DNA of 23,571 nucleotides from NCBI GenBank assembly GCA_024364805.1, contig CM044491.1, positions 94,630,173 to 94,653,743 of the forward strand, given 5' to 3'. The notes under the pieces were generated by a model, which was not told the DNA's origin, ran no database searches, and saw only the letters and a list, made by a program, of their open reading frames with translations. A program made the translations under genes and the position numbers. Below, one piece after another: positions 1 through 9,601 of the stretch (within the stretch, counting starts at the first letter, position 1; each line of letters begins with the position of its first letter). The stretch comes from Euprymna scolopes (Eukaryota > Mollusca > Cephalopoda > Sepiida > Sepiolidae).

Positions 1-1300
1 TAGAATTTGATGAAAACAATTGTAAGATACAGGAGAGTTCAAAAAGGAGGTAATTTCTCGTTTTGATTTAAAAAAAATATGATTTTCACCTTAAAGTTGT
101 TTTGTTTTTTTAATAATTCAGTAATATTCGGGTAATTTCGACTGCATTTTTGGAAGCTACGATTGTAACGTATTAGAATTGGCAATAAATCAGTTGAAAA
201 CCTTGTTTTTCATCTAAAAACTCCATTTATCGACTACAAAATCTCGTCTCAATAATGTAGAAACCCCTGAATTGTTAACTATACTGCACCAATGCGAATA
301 CTCCTCATGCACACTTGTTTTAAAGGGGTAAACCCTACATTATGCCCATAAGTCCGAAGACATGAATCATTAAACTATAAATACGACCGACTCTTGCTCT
401 GTCGTTGCAGCCAACTAATTTGCAATTCGTATCATATTTTAAGAATTCGGATAAGAGTCACCGGAATTTGTTTCATTTGGTGTTCTTAACAGAAACAAAC
501 AAAACCGAAAATTATATCCGCAAGTTGATTTTAGAAATAATAAAAAAAAAATCGGTTACTTGTTTTCTTGTTATTTATTTATATTTTTGTTGCAAAATTT
601 ATTGATAGAAAACTGGGTTGGGAGAAAAGACGTCCAACAATTGTGGATTTGATGGCATCTGGGTGGAGTACCCTTTGCCATCGTTTAAAAACGCGTGTAC
701 TTTATGCCTCGGTCAGATGACTCGAAGGAAATCGCGAGGGGTATTTTTGTCTCTCTTTCACATTAGTGTTATTATTATTTTATTATTTTGTAAATCTTTT
801 ATTTATTTGTTTTTACTTAGTTATGTTATTTATCTTACGATTCTCAAGCCTCGCGTCGGTATTTCAGTTAAAGCGGTCGAGTGAGGTAGGTACGGATAGT
901 TCGGGGTTGGCGCGGTGGTTATTGTCGCCGTTAGCGCAATATGACTTGCAAAGCCACACTTCGCTGTCTTTTTACAAAGGGATCGAGTCGCAATGAATAA
1001 TAATTAAAGGGCGGATAAGTTGAATGGCGAGAGAGGAACGCGCCTTTTCAACGATTCGCTGGTTTACACAGTCAAAATACTCATCGCGAAAATGTAATGT
1101 ATTTTTTCAGACAAGTAATTTTTATGGGTTCTTTACTTCTTTCTCTGACCACCTGTTGTAGATGTTTATGCAAACGTACAGCGACAACCTAAACAAGCTA
1201 GGTCCCTGGGCATTCCACGGTGAATAAAAACATAGCTTTAGATTAACCATGCATCTGCCACCGTTTCGCAGGGTAGGAGGACACATTATAATTTTTTTCT
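1..1300. other. Unassigned AT-rich DNA with a CpG-richer stretch
   Basis: No protein family, RNA or repeat was recognised. The short open frames here (for example 405-605 and 618-884) have compositions typical of AT-rich noise. From about 640 to 1080 the base composition changes: CG dinucleotides become frequent compared with the flanks, and the frames there have no recognisable motif. It could be the edge of a diverged mobile element or an unrecognised exon. Confidence 0.6.
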
Positions 1301-1540
1301 TTTACAAAGGGAGCTACCACTTATCCAGGCCCGAAGGCTACTCGAGGATTAGGATTAATGTGTTTACGGTAGTCATCAAAACAACAGTTTAGCAATCGTT
1401 ATTAGTGGAAATTTGGTATAATTTGATTTTAAGTGGACGGCTCAAAAAGAACGTGTTTATATTGGACTTGAAGACGACCGTATTGTTGTCAGTTGGAAAT
1501 CACGCCAGCCCGTTCATGGACAGATTAACGGATTCTCCGA
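1301..1540 (-). mobile_element. LINE 3'-end fragment, copy A (Jockey/CR1-type)
   Basis: Read on the minus strand, this stretch matches the 3' end seen more clearly at 5096-5388: the end of the reverse-transcriptase ORF (codons resembling VFKSNVNKFLLSRPLK) followed by a short 3' UTR. The shared 3' UTR motif, seen here in reverse complement, is a GGTAGCTCCCTTTGTAAA-like terminus at about 1301-1318. The upstream limit near 1540 is uncertain because similarity fades. The copy is 5' truncated and contains stops, so it is dead. Confidence 0.6.
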
Positions 1541-1600
1541 ACATACCATTCTGCACCATATTTATGTCTCTTTATGAGAAAAATAATCAATATGAGTAAA

Positions 1601-1649
1601 ATAAAATACGCATCAGGTGCGCTTGAAAGCCAAATCACAACGTAATATT
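1601..1649 (+). repeat. Inverted repeat, left arm
   Basis: This arm pairs with 2851-2900 in reverse complement. Shared blocks include ATAAAATACGCATC, CTTGAAAGC and AATCACAA, with scattered substitutions between the arms. Confidence 0.75.
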
Positions 1650-2569
1650 ATTGAATAGGGGTACATATTGGGAGACATATATCGGGTTCATGTAATGCGG
1701 TGACTCAGAACAGATGACGATGATAATGAGGGAGACAATTATATCAGCCTGGGAGGATTCTTGTTAACACATATAGAACAGTTCTTATAATACATATTAG
1801 AGGAGGTGGATACATTATTGTTGATGAAGGAGAGAAGGGCACGTAATCTTGGAAGAGGTTACACAAGAGTTCGTTATAAGATGATGATGAAACATTTACC
1901 TTTTTGTTGTAAGGAATAACGAAACAAACAGTTACAAACATATTTGTTTCTTTATTCTTCAATCGACCGATCGGTGACGTCAGAAATTCCAGCCTTTTCG
2001 ACTACATGGTTTACTCTTCTACCCTTCGCTCTAAGGAATCCCACCCTCCAAATCTATCACCATGTGATCTGCTTTTTATCTCATCCTAATCAACTCTTGA
2101 CTGACATCTTGGCTGATCAACTGACTTCTAACTTCGAACACTTGGATTCATATATTGAGAAATCTCCTTTGTTGATGACGTCAGATATGTGGTTTTCAAA
2201 CGTGGCTAATTTTCATGTGGCTTTATATATGTTTGTTCAAACACACTTTTGGAAAACAAAAGAATCCTCAATTCTAATTCTAACCTATTTTTAAACAATA
2301 TATTTTTAATTTGCATTATCCATTCTTTTAAATGACATATTTAATATTTAGATTTTTTTTAAAAAAAATGGACAATCGACTCTGTTTCCGACATAAAAAT
2401 ATTTACCTATTTCTAATAGAATTAAAAATGGACTTAATTTCTAAAATTCCATTTTTTTAACACTTGCCTAAACTTATCCTAATATACTTTTCGCTTATCT
2501 AGTATCTCTTCTTACTTAAATGAGAAGAGACAGCCCTTTCATGTAACAATATCAGGAAAATAAACAAAT

Positions 2570-2617
2570 ATTTTATTTAAATCAAATCAACGTTTGTATA
2601 ATGGAACTCGCACACCT
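2570..2617 (+). repeat. Dispersed direct repeat, unit 1
   Basis: About 48 bases similar to 2893-2938, sharing ATTTTATT(T/C)AAAT, AAATCAACGTT and CTCACACC-like blocks with small differences. Of unknown origin; it may be a fragment of the same unrecognised element as the neighbouring inverted repeats. Confidence 0.6.
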
Positions 2618-2850
2618 AACGTTATTCTCGCGTTGCCTACGCACAGTTCCAACATTTCAAAATACAACTGCTGAGATACAACGCGCGGATCTTTAGGAAC
2701 AGACTTTTCTTTCTCCAACTTTACAACATGGCAAGAAAAAAGAAAAGAAAGAAAAGAAAGTAAACAACATGCTGAGGATGGAGTTTGTCTCTGAAATATA
2801 TTTATGTTATAAATTTCTAACAAGTAAAATATTTATTTGCTTACTTTCCT

Positions 2851-2900
2851 AATATTACATTGTGATTTCGCTTTCAAGCACATTTGATGCGTATTTTATT
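2851..2900 (-). repeat. Inverted repeat, right arm
   Basis: This is the reverse-complement partner of 1601-1649. Its last eight bases also begin the direct repeat at 2893-2938. Confidence 0.75.
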
Positions 2901-2938
2901 CAAATTAAATCAACGTTAATATAGTCGACCTCACACCC
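2893..2938 (+). repeat. Dispersed direct repeat, unit 2
   Basis: Second copy of the unit at 2570-2617, about 320 bases downstream. It overlaps the outer end of the inverted-repeat right arm by eight bases. Confidence 0.6.
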
Positions 2939-3317
2939 TTGAAGGAAATAATCAATATATATGAAACCTAACGTCTGGAATCATATTTATTTCAATTTTT
3001 GCTCCAAATCCATTGCGTGGTTTTAATTATAGAACACGTCTCAAATTTAAGCCTTAATCTTAATGCATTTTAAGAAAAAAATGAAATTCAGAGAATCAAG
3101 ATTACTCGGTATACATACATCATATCGTATGAATCCGAAGATTTTATTGTTGGCATTGGCTTCCCCAATATCTTTTCGTAATAACAAAGAAACCGAGGAC
3201 AAGAAAAAAACTCGATTCAATTTCTTTTTTTAACAAATGCCTTTATATCTGGTATTTCCGACAACGCATTTTTTTTATATTTAAACAATTCGTGTCTCCT
3301 TCTCTGTCACCCACGTC
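2939..3317. other. Unassigned AT-rich DNA
   Basis: Nothing recognisable was found: no conserved coding motif on either strand and only short homopolymer runs. Confidence 0.6.
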
Positions 3318-3349
3318 TTTCGAACACGTGCTTTTCCGAACACGTGCTT
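3318..3349 (+). repeat. 16-base tandem duplication with CACGTG
   Basis: Two adjacent 16-base units (3318-3333 and 3334-3349) differ at a single base, and each contains GAACACGTGCTT. CACGTG is the palindromic E-box core, but nothing nearby supports a regulatory role. Confidence 0.7.
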
Positions 3350-3536
3350 CTCTCATCAGGTCTCAAACACCCCTTCTCGTAATACCACCGCTCCTCCGAC
3401 CACACGTTCTTATGTCTCTTATCTGACGTAACTTCGCGCAGCCTGCTTGGTCATTTGTATGTGCTTTCAGCGTCAGCGGCTTCTGTTACATTTCTACTCA
3501 GAATTATTTCCAGAAAGACACGGACCAACATTGTAG

Positions 3537-3605
3537 AAACAACTGGATTCGAACTTGGGACACCCAGATCGTCAGTCTGTATCGTTAACCATTGTACCAC
3601 CGTCA
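3537..3605 (-). repeat. tRNA-like SINE head or tRNA pseudogene
   Basis: On the minus strand the sequence has an A-box-like GGTGGTACAATGGTTAACG (complement of 3583-3601) followed by a perfect B-box-like AAGTTCGAATCC (complement of 3545-3556) at tRNA-like spacing. The D-arm and anticodon arm fold approximately, but the T-stem contains mismatches, so a functional tRNA is unlikely. The sequence continues on minus toward 3450 without a T-run directly after the tRNA-like part, which is the arrangement expected of a tRNA-derived SINE. The SINE body and 3' end were not identified. Confidence 0.6.
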
Positions 3606-3609
3606 CCTC

Positions 3610-3944
3610 CCAATTGGTACGCAATAACTTTAGATTGAATTAAATGCAACTGTGAAGTATTTGAATTTTCAAATAGGTTGTTTCCTCAATAGTATACTCT
3701 CGACGAACCCTTTAAAATATTCCAAATAATTGAAATTTGAGGAATACTTATTAATCGGTGTTGAATCCATATTACCGAAATGAGTAATGTTCGTTTACGT
3801 TAAATGTTATATTAATTTCTCCAAAATTATAAAACACGTATCTACTTTAAAAACTTATTTAGATTGACGTGAAATTGAAACTCTTCTATTGAAAGTATGA
3901 AAAGTCACGAACATAAAAATGAACAAAAATAATTTTTTTTTTTA
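3610..3944. other. Unassigned AT-rich DNA
   Basis: No feature was recognised. It ends in a T-run (3933-3943) that is the A-rich tail side of the minus-strand LINE fragment starting at 3945. Confidence 0.6.
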
Positions 3945-4245
3945 AATAGGCATCACCACATCAAGGCCAAAAGGTCACTCGATGATAAGGGTTAAAGAGT
4001 GTACAGTAGAAATTGGACAATATAGTAACCGTTAGTAATGGAGATTCGGTAAATTTATTAACTTATATGGAACGGCTCATCAAAAGCTTGTTTACGTTAG
4101 ACTTGAAGACAACCATATTGTAGTCAGCTGGAAAGCAGAAAAACGGAAGACAATTCCATAGGCGTGCAGTTCTAAGAAAGAAGCTTTGCTCATGGAATAT
4201 ACGCTTAGGTTTAGGCACAGATAAAGAGTGGGGGGTACGTCGTAA
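3945..4245 (-). mobile_element. LINE 3'-end fragment, copy B (Jockey/CR1-type)
   Basis: The minus-strand frame ending at 4063 encodes HSLSVPKPKR, then FFLRTARLWNCLP, CFPADYNMVVFKSNVNK and a stop, which is the C-terminal tail of a Jockey/CR1-type ORF2 (family signature TARLWNSLP). The 3' UTR runs from about 4062 down to 3945 and ends against an A-rich tail on the minus strand (the T-run at 3933-3943). About 60 codons are open without a stop. The rest of the element is missing, so this is a 5'-truncated dead copy. It is homologous to copies A, C, D and E in this window. Confidence 0.75.
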
Positions 4246-5090
4246 AAACAACTGCTTTACTTATTAGTAGGGCTATGACAAGAGAATATTGTTTTGATTC
4301 TCGAGTATATATCCGACACAGTTAGACACAGTCAATCAATTAAGAACTACGTCACTCTATCTAAAAATGTATAAGATATAACCTGATATATACAGGAGAG
4401 TCAAAATAATGAAAAGAATATTCACTCGTCATAGTCCTGCTAATTAATAAGCATTTCAGCTGATTTCTTTTTCGTATACAAACCTTATGTTTAATTTTGT
4501 GTACAAGCAGAGAAACTCCCGAATGCTATTTTATTTATTTATAAAACTTACTATGTTTGTGTGTGTGTCTGACATGTCTATTTTTTTTTAGGGCATCTCC
4601 TCCGGACGCAATGGCGCAGAGCGGCGCGAGGCGGATTAATGTTTGTATTTTTTGTGAACCGTTCTTTTATAAAGTTTCAGTCGGTAAAAAAAAGTAGCTG
4701 ACTAGGGGTCAAAACTGAAAAGAATTGGAACTTGGCAGGTGTAAGTCAACTTAAAGTGCTCTTGTACGCATGCGTAAATGTAAACATTCATATGTTAAAG
4801 TCGGTTAATTTTCAACTATTTTGTATCCATCTGACAATAGCTCAAACACTAACGACTAAAACTGAAGCATTATATGTTTAGCTTTTGATTGTAGCTGATG
4901 GGGCTAAAGTCGTATTTTTATTTTTGAAATCACTACTATATGTTAGGTACAGCATAATGTATAATAATAGATAGAGAATCGACTCTTATAATAATATACG
5001 ATACAGAAAACATGTTTACAATAAATATGGTCCTCCTCGGCCTGACTTTCAAAAATAAACACTTGTCTAGTTGAAACCACTATCAATATT
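4246..5090. other. Unassigned DNA with a short GC-rich patch
   Basis: Mostly AT-rich sequence without recognised features. A short (GT)n lies near 4558-4568, and 4595-4640 is unusually rich in CG dinucleotides, followed by a palindromic GCATGC at about 4768. No coding motif was recognised. Confidence 0.55.
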
Positions 5091-5095
5091 TCCGC

Positions 5096-5385
5096 CACTC
5101 TTTATCTGTGCCTAAACCTAAATGTGGATTCCATGAAGAAAGCTTCTTTCTTAGAACTGCACGCCTGCAGATCTCTGTTCCGTTTTCCTGCTTCCTAACT
5201 GACTACAATATGTTCGTCTTCAAGTCCAATGTTAACAAGTTCTTGCTAAGCCGTCCCCTTAAGTAATCCAATTTACCAAATTTCCACTTCTAACGATTAC
5301 TACCATATTTTCCCATTGACTATTGTACACTCATTAACCTTATCCTCGAGTGGCCTTCGAGCCTTGAGAAGTGGTGACTCCTTTG

Positions 5386-5388
<3 letters not shown>
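5096..5388 (+). mobile_element. LINE 3'-end fragment, copy C (Jockey/CR1-type, best preserved)
   Basis: Codons 5096-5266 are open for 56 residues and end in TAA. They read HSLSVPKPK, then ESFFLRTARLQ, then DYNMFVFKSNVNKFLLSRPLK and stop, the C-terminus of a Jockey/CR1-type LINE ORF2. The usual LWNSLP is replaced here by a diverged sequence. The 3' UTR is 5267-5388 and ends in GTGGTGACTCCTTTGTAAA, running straight into the (AT)n array. It is the only one of the five related copies on the plus strand and the best reference for the 3' terminus. The 5' truncation falls near 5090. Confidence 0.8.

Positions 5389-5427
<39 letters not shown>
5389..5427 (+). repeat. (AT)n microsatellite at a LINE 3' end
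   Basis: About 39 bases of uninterrupted AT dinucleotides begin exactly where the 3' UTR of LINE copy C ends, suggesting the LINE tail seeded or joined this microsatellite. Confidence 0.95.
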
Positions 5428-5428
<1 letters not shown>

Positions 5429-5800
5429 GAAATTTGCATAAATAAAAATATCATATGTAAGCGTTTTTTTTAAGACTGAATAACGTTAGATGTTCAGCTA
5501 GTACATGGATAGATTGTAATTTGCATAAAGTAGTGGTGCGTTTTTGTTACTTTAATAACTAAATGTTGGGTTTTAAGAGTTACAATTTCATAGAAAATGA
5601 TTTGTGAACATCATTATGCACTACAACGAGACATTTTACTGTGTATGTTTTTTAAGTAGTGACTGGGCTTATCTATAAAGATACTTTCTACTGCTCAGGA
5701 ACCGTCTTCATTCTTGACGCAATTATCTACCTGTACAAATGCCAGATGCGTCCTAAGATTGAATACGTTTTCCTCATCACAAAAGATGCCGCTTACATCT
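5428..5800. other. Unassigned DNA
   Basis: No recognisable gene or repeat. The open frames that start in this stretch run into the CA/CT repeats and are not credible coding regions. Confidence 0.6.
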
Positions 5801-5869
5801 ATCTCTCTCTTTCACACACACACACACACACAATCACATACTCTCCCTCTCGCTCGCTCTCCCATCTTC

Positions 5870-5918
<49 letters not shown>
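5801..5918 (+). repeat. Compound (CA)n / (CT)n microsatellite
   Basis: A (CA)n tract (5813-5832) is followed by a CT-rich linker and a long (CT)n tract (5873-5918, almost uninterrupted). The tract is polypyrimidine on the plus strand and could form non-B DNA, but no gene is visible nearby. Confidence 0.95.
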
Positions 5919-5920
<2 letters not shown>

Positions 5921-7396
5921 GAACTGGCTTTGGCAGAGTATAAAATCAGCTTGGAAATCTAATGCTGAAATTAACCTCTTCTTTTCACTTCAGTCACTCA
6001 ATGACGGAAAAGACTTTCTTCTGCTCTATCGTATTTTCACAGTAACGTAGTTGAGTTCTCTTCCACTGCAAGAACTTAGACATATGTGCCTTTTTCGGCT
6101 ACTGCTGCTACCTTACAGTTGCTGCTTATATTTCCCCACGCGCTCTGTTACATAACTTCCCTTCCAAAAAAAATATTTACAAGAATTTAATTAAACACGC
6201 CTGAGGCAATAAAAGAAAAAAAGAAAAGAAAACTCAAATGCTCACCCAATAAAACATGAATTATTAAATCTAAATAAAAATGTATTCGTGTATAATCTGT
6301 TCAATATTACCATTTTATAATTTTTCGTCAGAAATTCATTTTCTTAATAATTCTTTCTCTTTTTCATTTGTAAAAATATAATAATTCTAACGTATTCCTC
6401 CAAATATTTAAAGGCAACATTTTAATACGTTTCAAGGGGGAAAAGATCAGTGAACTTTTTAAATAGCGAGGGTGCATGTTTTTTGTTTGTTTGTTTTTTT
6501 TTTTTATATATTTTGAGAAATGCACTAAAGCAGTGTTTAAGTGTTTCAGGTTAGTTGTACAAGAATACAGTTTCAAATGTTAGTAATATTTTATAAGTCA
6601 GTCAAATTATTCCAAAACCAAATCAGAGTTTGTAATGTGTTTGACGTTTATTGATCCTGAGTCTTAAAAATCACCAAACTAAAACGGGATATTTTTATTT
6701 CATTAATAGTCAGTTTTTTTGCATCTGGGCAGTTTTCATAGCGCATATATTATAATGTTAATTGTATCGCAAGATACATTTGTATATAAATATTTTTTCG
6801 TGTGACTTATTATTCTTAATCGTTTACATCCACTCTCGATTCCCTCTCATCATCTGGAATAAAATGTTTAAACAATTATAACGCGTGAAAAGGTAAATAT
6901 AAGTATCAACGTGCGTAGTAAAAAAAAGTCTGACTTTATTTTTATAAAGAATAGTAAGTTTGTTCTAAGTTTATGGGTCGTCTATAATTGACTATTAACT
7001 CTGCCATTGTTAAAAATAATTATTAAATATGAAGACATTGTATTTCTTTATTTTTTATAAAAAGAAACTGAAAATAAATCACGCTCATACTCAATACAGG
7101 CTATGCTGTGCGACTTATAAATATTTTTTTTTTATTTTGTGAGGTTTTAACCGTGTCTGGTGCTTTTGTTTGTTTGTTTTTTTTTTCAATTTGGATTCAA
7201 ATAAATACTGAACACTGAAATATTAAGAATTGAAGTCGTTTTAGTTTTGAAATCCATGACAAACGAGACTACGTCGCGGCTAGGGAAAACGCTTGACATG
7301 AAGGAAATTATCCTTTAAAACAGAAATTCTTTATGAAGATGAGGCACAGCAGCTTGCATTAGACCTGTTATAGAAAGATAAGTACCCACTAAACAT
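5919..7396. other. Unassigned AT-rich DNA
   Basis: About 1.5 kb without recognised features. It has A-rich (6208-6234) and T-rich (6478-6506, 7124-7135, 7168-7187) runs and scattered AATAAA hexamers that are expected by chance in such AT-rich sequence. Confidence 0.6.
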
Positions 7397-8235
7397 TTGG
7401 AGTGCTCACAGATCACATTGGACCGACTATTAATTAAAGGATACGCTAACTTAACATCAAAATCTAAGTCCCCTAAGATCGCTATGGGCATGGAATATGT
7501 GCCTACATTAGAGATGGCTTTCCGTCTGGTAAGAACATCTCCGGAGAAACCCCTAAATTACCATATTTGTGCTTCCGAGTTCCACTTGCTCGCACTAATG
7601 CGTTTATACTTGCCTTCTAACGCCTCCACAACAGCGGAGTTATTATCTTTAAGAGTATATTTCAGAAAATTCAAGCACATTCTGCCTACTCATCCTTCGA
7701 CTAACATTCACGTCTGTGGAGACTTTAATGTTCACAATGTAGAATGGTTAGTTCACTCAAACAAGACAGATGATGAGAGGAGGTTCTGTCACGATTTATT
7801 CATTGCTTATGGCTTAACTAAGATTGTTCACGAACCCACCCGTGTACCTGACACTGACGGTCAGTATGCAAGTCTCCTACATCTTTTTCTCGCAACTTGC
7901 CCTGAGCTATGTTCATCCACCGTTCTGATCTCACAGGAATCTTTCAATCACTCTGTTGTATCAGTTAAGATAAAACCGAAATGTAACAAGTTCTCAGAGG
8001 TACCTCTCTATCATACAATATATCGATACTCTATGGCTGACTAGGATAGCTTCCGTACGTTTATATCAGATCTACATATGTATTTCATGTTTAAAAAGAA
8101 TGCGCCCTCTACAGTATAAGACCTCGAGTCGGTTATAGAGATGGAGAATGTAAATAGTGGCGATTTTTTTTTCTGTAGACAGTCCGAAAGTTGTTGACAA
8201 AATTCGAACAACGAATCAAACTTCCCGGACATGGA
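7397..8235 (+). mobile_element. LINE endonuclease (APE-type) domain remnant, Jockey/CR1-type
   Basis: The open frame 7397-8044 (215 codons) encodes the second half of an apurinic-type endonuclease domain of a non-LTR retrotransposon, which nicks target DNA during retrotransposition. Landmarks in order: a diverged RLYLPSN (family: YRSPSS), HVCGDFNVHNVEWL with the catalytic GDFN, IVHEPTRVPD, and LLHLFLATCPE (family: LDLFLTSCPE). The final catalytic SDH is replaced by FNH, so an Asp is lost. After the stop near 8044, similarity continues weakly (TFISDL-like codons) to about 8235. The N-terminal half of the domain is eroded and the reverse transcriptase is absent. The annotated ATG is only the first in the frame; a real LINE start would lie upstream. 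Confidence 0.8.
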
Positions 8236-8498
8236 ACGAAACCTAGCCATCAGAAGTTAGTGACTGGGTTTTTGATGGATCAGTTTACGAACGAAAAAGC
8301 TGATAGGATAGTGGAAATTAGAGAGTAGTATGTGAATATACAGTGCTTCATGATATAGATCTGACGATGCTTAATAATAAGGTCAAACTGTATTGTGTCA
8401 CAAAAAGGAGAAAATGCAATGATTGTTTTATAATATTGATATTCGATTAAGTAGGTGACACAGATAATACCTCAAGCCCGTTGGGTCAGATGTCAAAC

Positions 8499-8706
8499 GA
8501 AATTATCTCGAATAATATAGTCAAAAGTGATTGAGCACTCAAGAGACAAAAATAGGCCGAAATTGTCTTGAATAATCTCGCCGATAGGGTCTATACCATT
8601 AAAAGGCAAAAAGTGGTCGTGAACTAAACATAGGGTTTGATTAACTAGTGTTCTCTCAAATAATCTCGTTAAAATTAACTGAACAATAAAGAGACGAATG
8701 AGTCAT
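8499..8706 (+). repeat. Degenerate tandem repeat, about 60-base units
   Basis: Two adjacent 60-base units (8499-8558 and 8559-8618) share GAAATT(A/G)TCT(C/T)GAATAAT and an A-rich AAGGCAAA/AGACAAA block, ending in GGCC or GGTC. A third, more distant unit lies around 8647-8706 (AAATAATCTCG followed by AAAGAGACGAATGAGTC). Similarity is partial, so this is old. Confidence 0.55.
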
Positions 8707-8949
8707 AGGACTAGGGAAAAGTTATGATAACTAGGTTAGTCAAAGATTTCAAAGAGGAATTTATAACTAATAAAAACTATTTGGGCAGTTGGCGTAAAAA
8801 TCTCTCAATGAACAAGGAGAAATATAATTATCATGCGATGACAAGAGTTAAATAAATTGTCCGACGATGATCACCATCACGACAGGCTTGATAATCAGAT
8901 CATTGACAGAAGAGTATGTAAAAGTACTTGATCGAAGAGGGCAACTCCA

Positions 8950-9000
8950 AAAGTATTTTTTTACATTAGATTTGAAGACGGCCATGTTGTAGTCGACTTT
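8950..9000 (-). mobile_element. LINE 3'-end fragment, copy D (short)
   Basis: About 50 bases, on minus, match the VVFKSNVNKFLL-coding segment of copies B, C and E (on plus: TTACATTAGATTTGAAGACG then GCCATGTTGTAGTC). Nothing else of the element is recognisable here, so it is a heavily deleted copy. Confidence 0.6.
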
Positions 9001-9214
9001 TTCATGAAAGTTCCGTTTGGTTTTGCGTACAGAAAAAGAAAGAAGCCATGTTTTTTCTGTGGTGGTAGGTAGACGAGTTCTAATTGTGAATATTTACAGG
9101 GGAGAATAGTGATTGGAAGTCAATCAAGAACAAGATGAATATAATGGTATAGTAGCTAGAGGCTAGTAATGTCCTTTATGCGAAAGAGGCTTCAGAGATA
9201 TCTAAGGATTCGTA

Positions 9215-9480
9215 GGAATCAACACTTATCAAAATTCGAAGACTACTCGAGCATAACTGTTAATAAATGTAAGGTGGCAGTGTAGTAATCGTTAATTGTG
9301 TAAATTTGGTAGAATTTTATTATATACAGGGACGGATCAACAAGAATTTGTTTGCATTGAATTTGAAGGCCACCATGTTGTATTCAACCGGGAAACAGGC
9401 CAACAAAACAATGTTCCACAGGCGGGCAGTTCTGAATCTGCGTTTAGATTTAGGCACAGATAGAGAGTGGAGAAAATCGT
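9215..9480 (-). mobile_element. LINE 3'-end fragment, copy E (Jockey/CR1-type)
   Basis: The minus-strand frame ending at 9320 encodes HSLSVPKSKRRF, then RTARLWN, then CFPVEYNMVAFKFNANKFLLIRP and a stop, the same ORF2 C-terminus as copies B and C. Compared with copy B the segment between KRRF and RTARLW is about seven residues shorter, pointing to an internal deletion. The 3' UTR runs from about 9319 down to about 9215, with the conserved ACTCGAG-containing motif near 9244. Truncated and dead. Confidence 0.75.
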
Positions 9481-9555
9481 ATCTATTGGTTCTAGTTAGT
9501 CGAGTGTTTTTGTCGAATGTGATCATGTGTTAGAAGAAAGGTGTATCTTGAATAG

Positions 9556-9601
9556 TCAATCAGTTAAGTAAGGATATATCAATCAGTTAAGTAAGGATAT
9601 A
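9556..9601 (+). repeat. Perfect 23-base tandem duplication
   Basis: Two identical, adjacent 23-base units (9556-9578 and 9579-9601) containing CAATCAGTTAAGTAAGGATA. The perfect identity implies a recent event compared with the old elements around it. Confidence 0.9.

Larger units (their letters stand above)
1601..2900. mobile_element. Possible terminal-inverted-repeat element, about 1.3 kb
   Basis: Positions 1601-1649 and 2851-2900 are inverted copies of each other (about 50 bases with only a few differences), both carrying GATGCGTATTTTAT at the outer end when oriented outward. The spacing of 1.3 kb is a common size for a Tc1/mariner-like element. Inside, codons 2042-2077 on the plus strand read HPPNLSPCDLLF, resembling the mariner HPPYSPDLSPCDFFLF catalytic region with a few residues missing. 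No longer transposase homology was found, and the motif lies closer to the left end than expected for an intact mariner, so the identity is tentative. Confidence 0.3.

Noticed and set aside
375-420. TATA-box-like CTATAAATA with downstream CAG
   Set aside because: In AT-rich DNA such motifs are common and no coding region follows.
3318-3349. Two E-boxes (CACGTG) as an enhancer
   Set aside because: They arise from a simple 16-base tandem duplication and no gene lies nearby.
5659-5962. Two overlapping frames of 87 and 82 codons
   Set aside because: Both are mainly translated CA and CT microsatellite.
8499-8706. CRISPR-like array
   Set aside because: The repeats are long, diverged and lack constant-length spacers, and the window is clearly eukaryotic.
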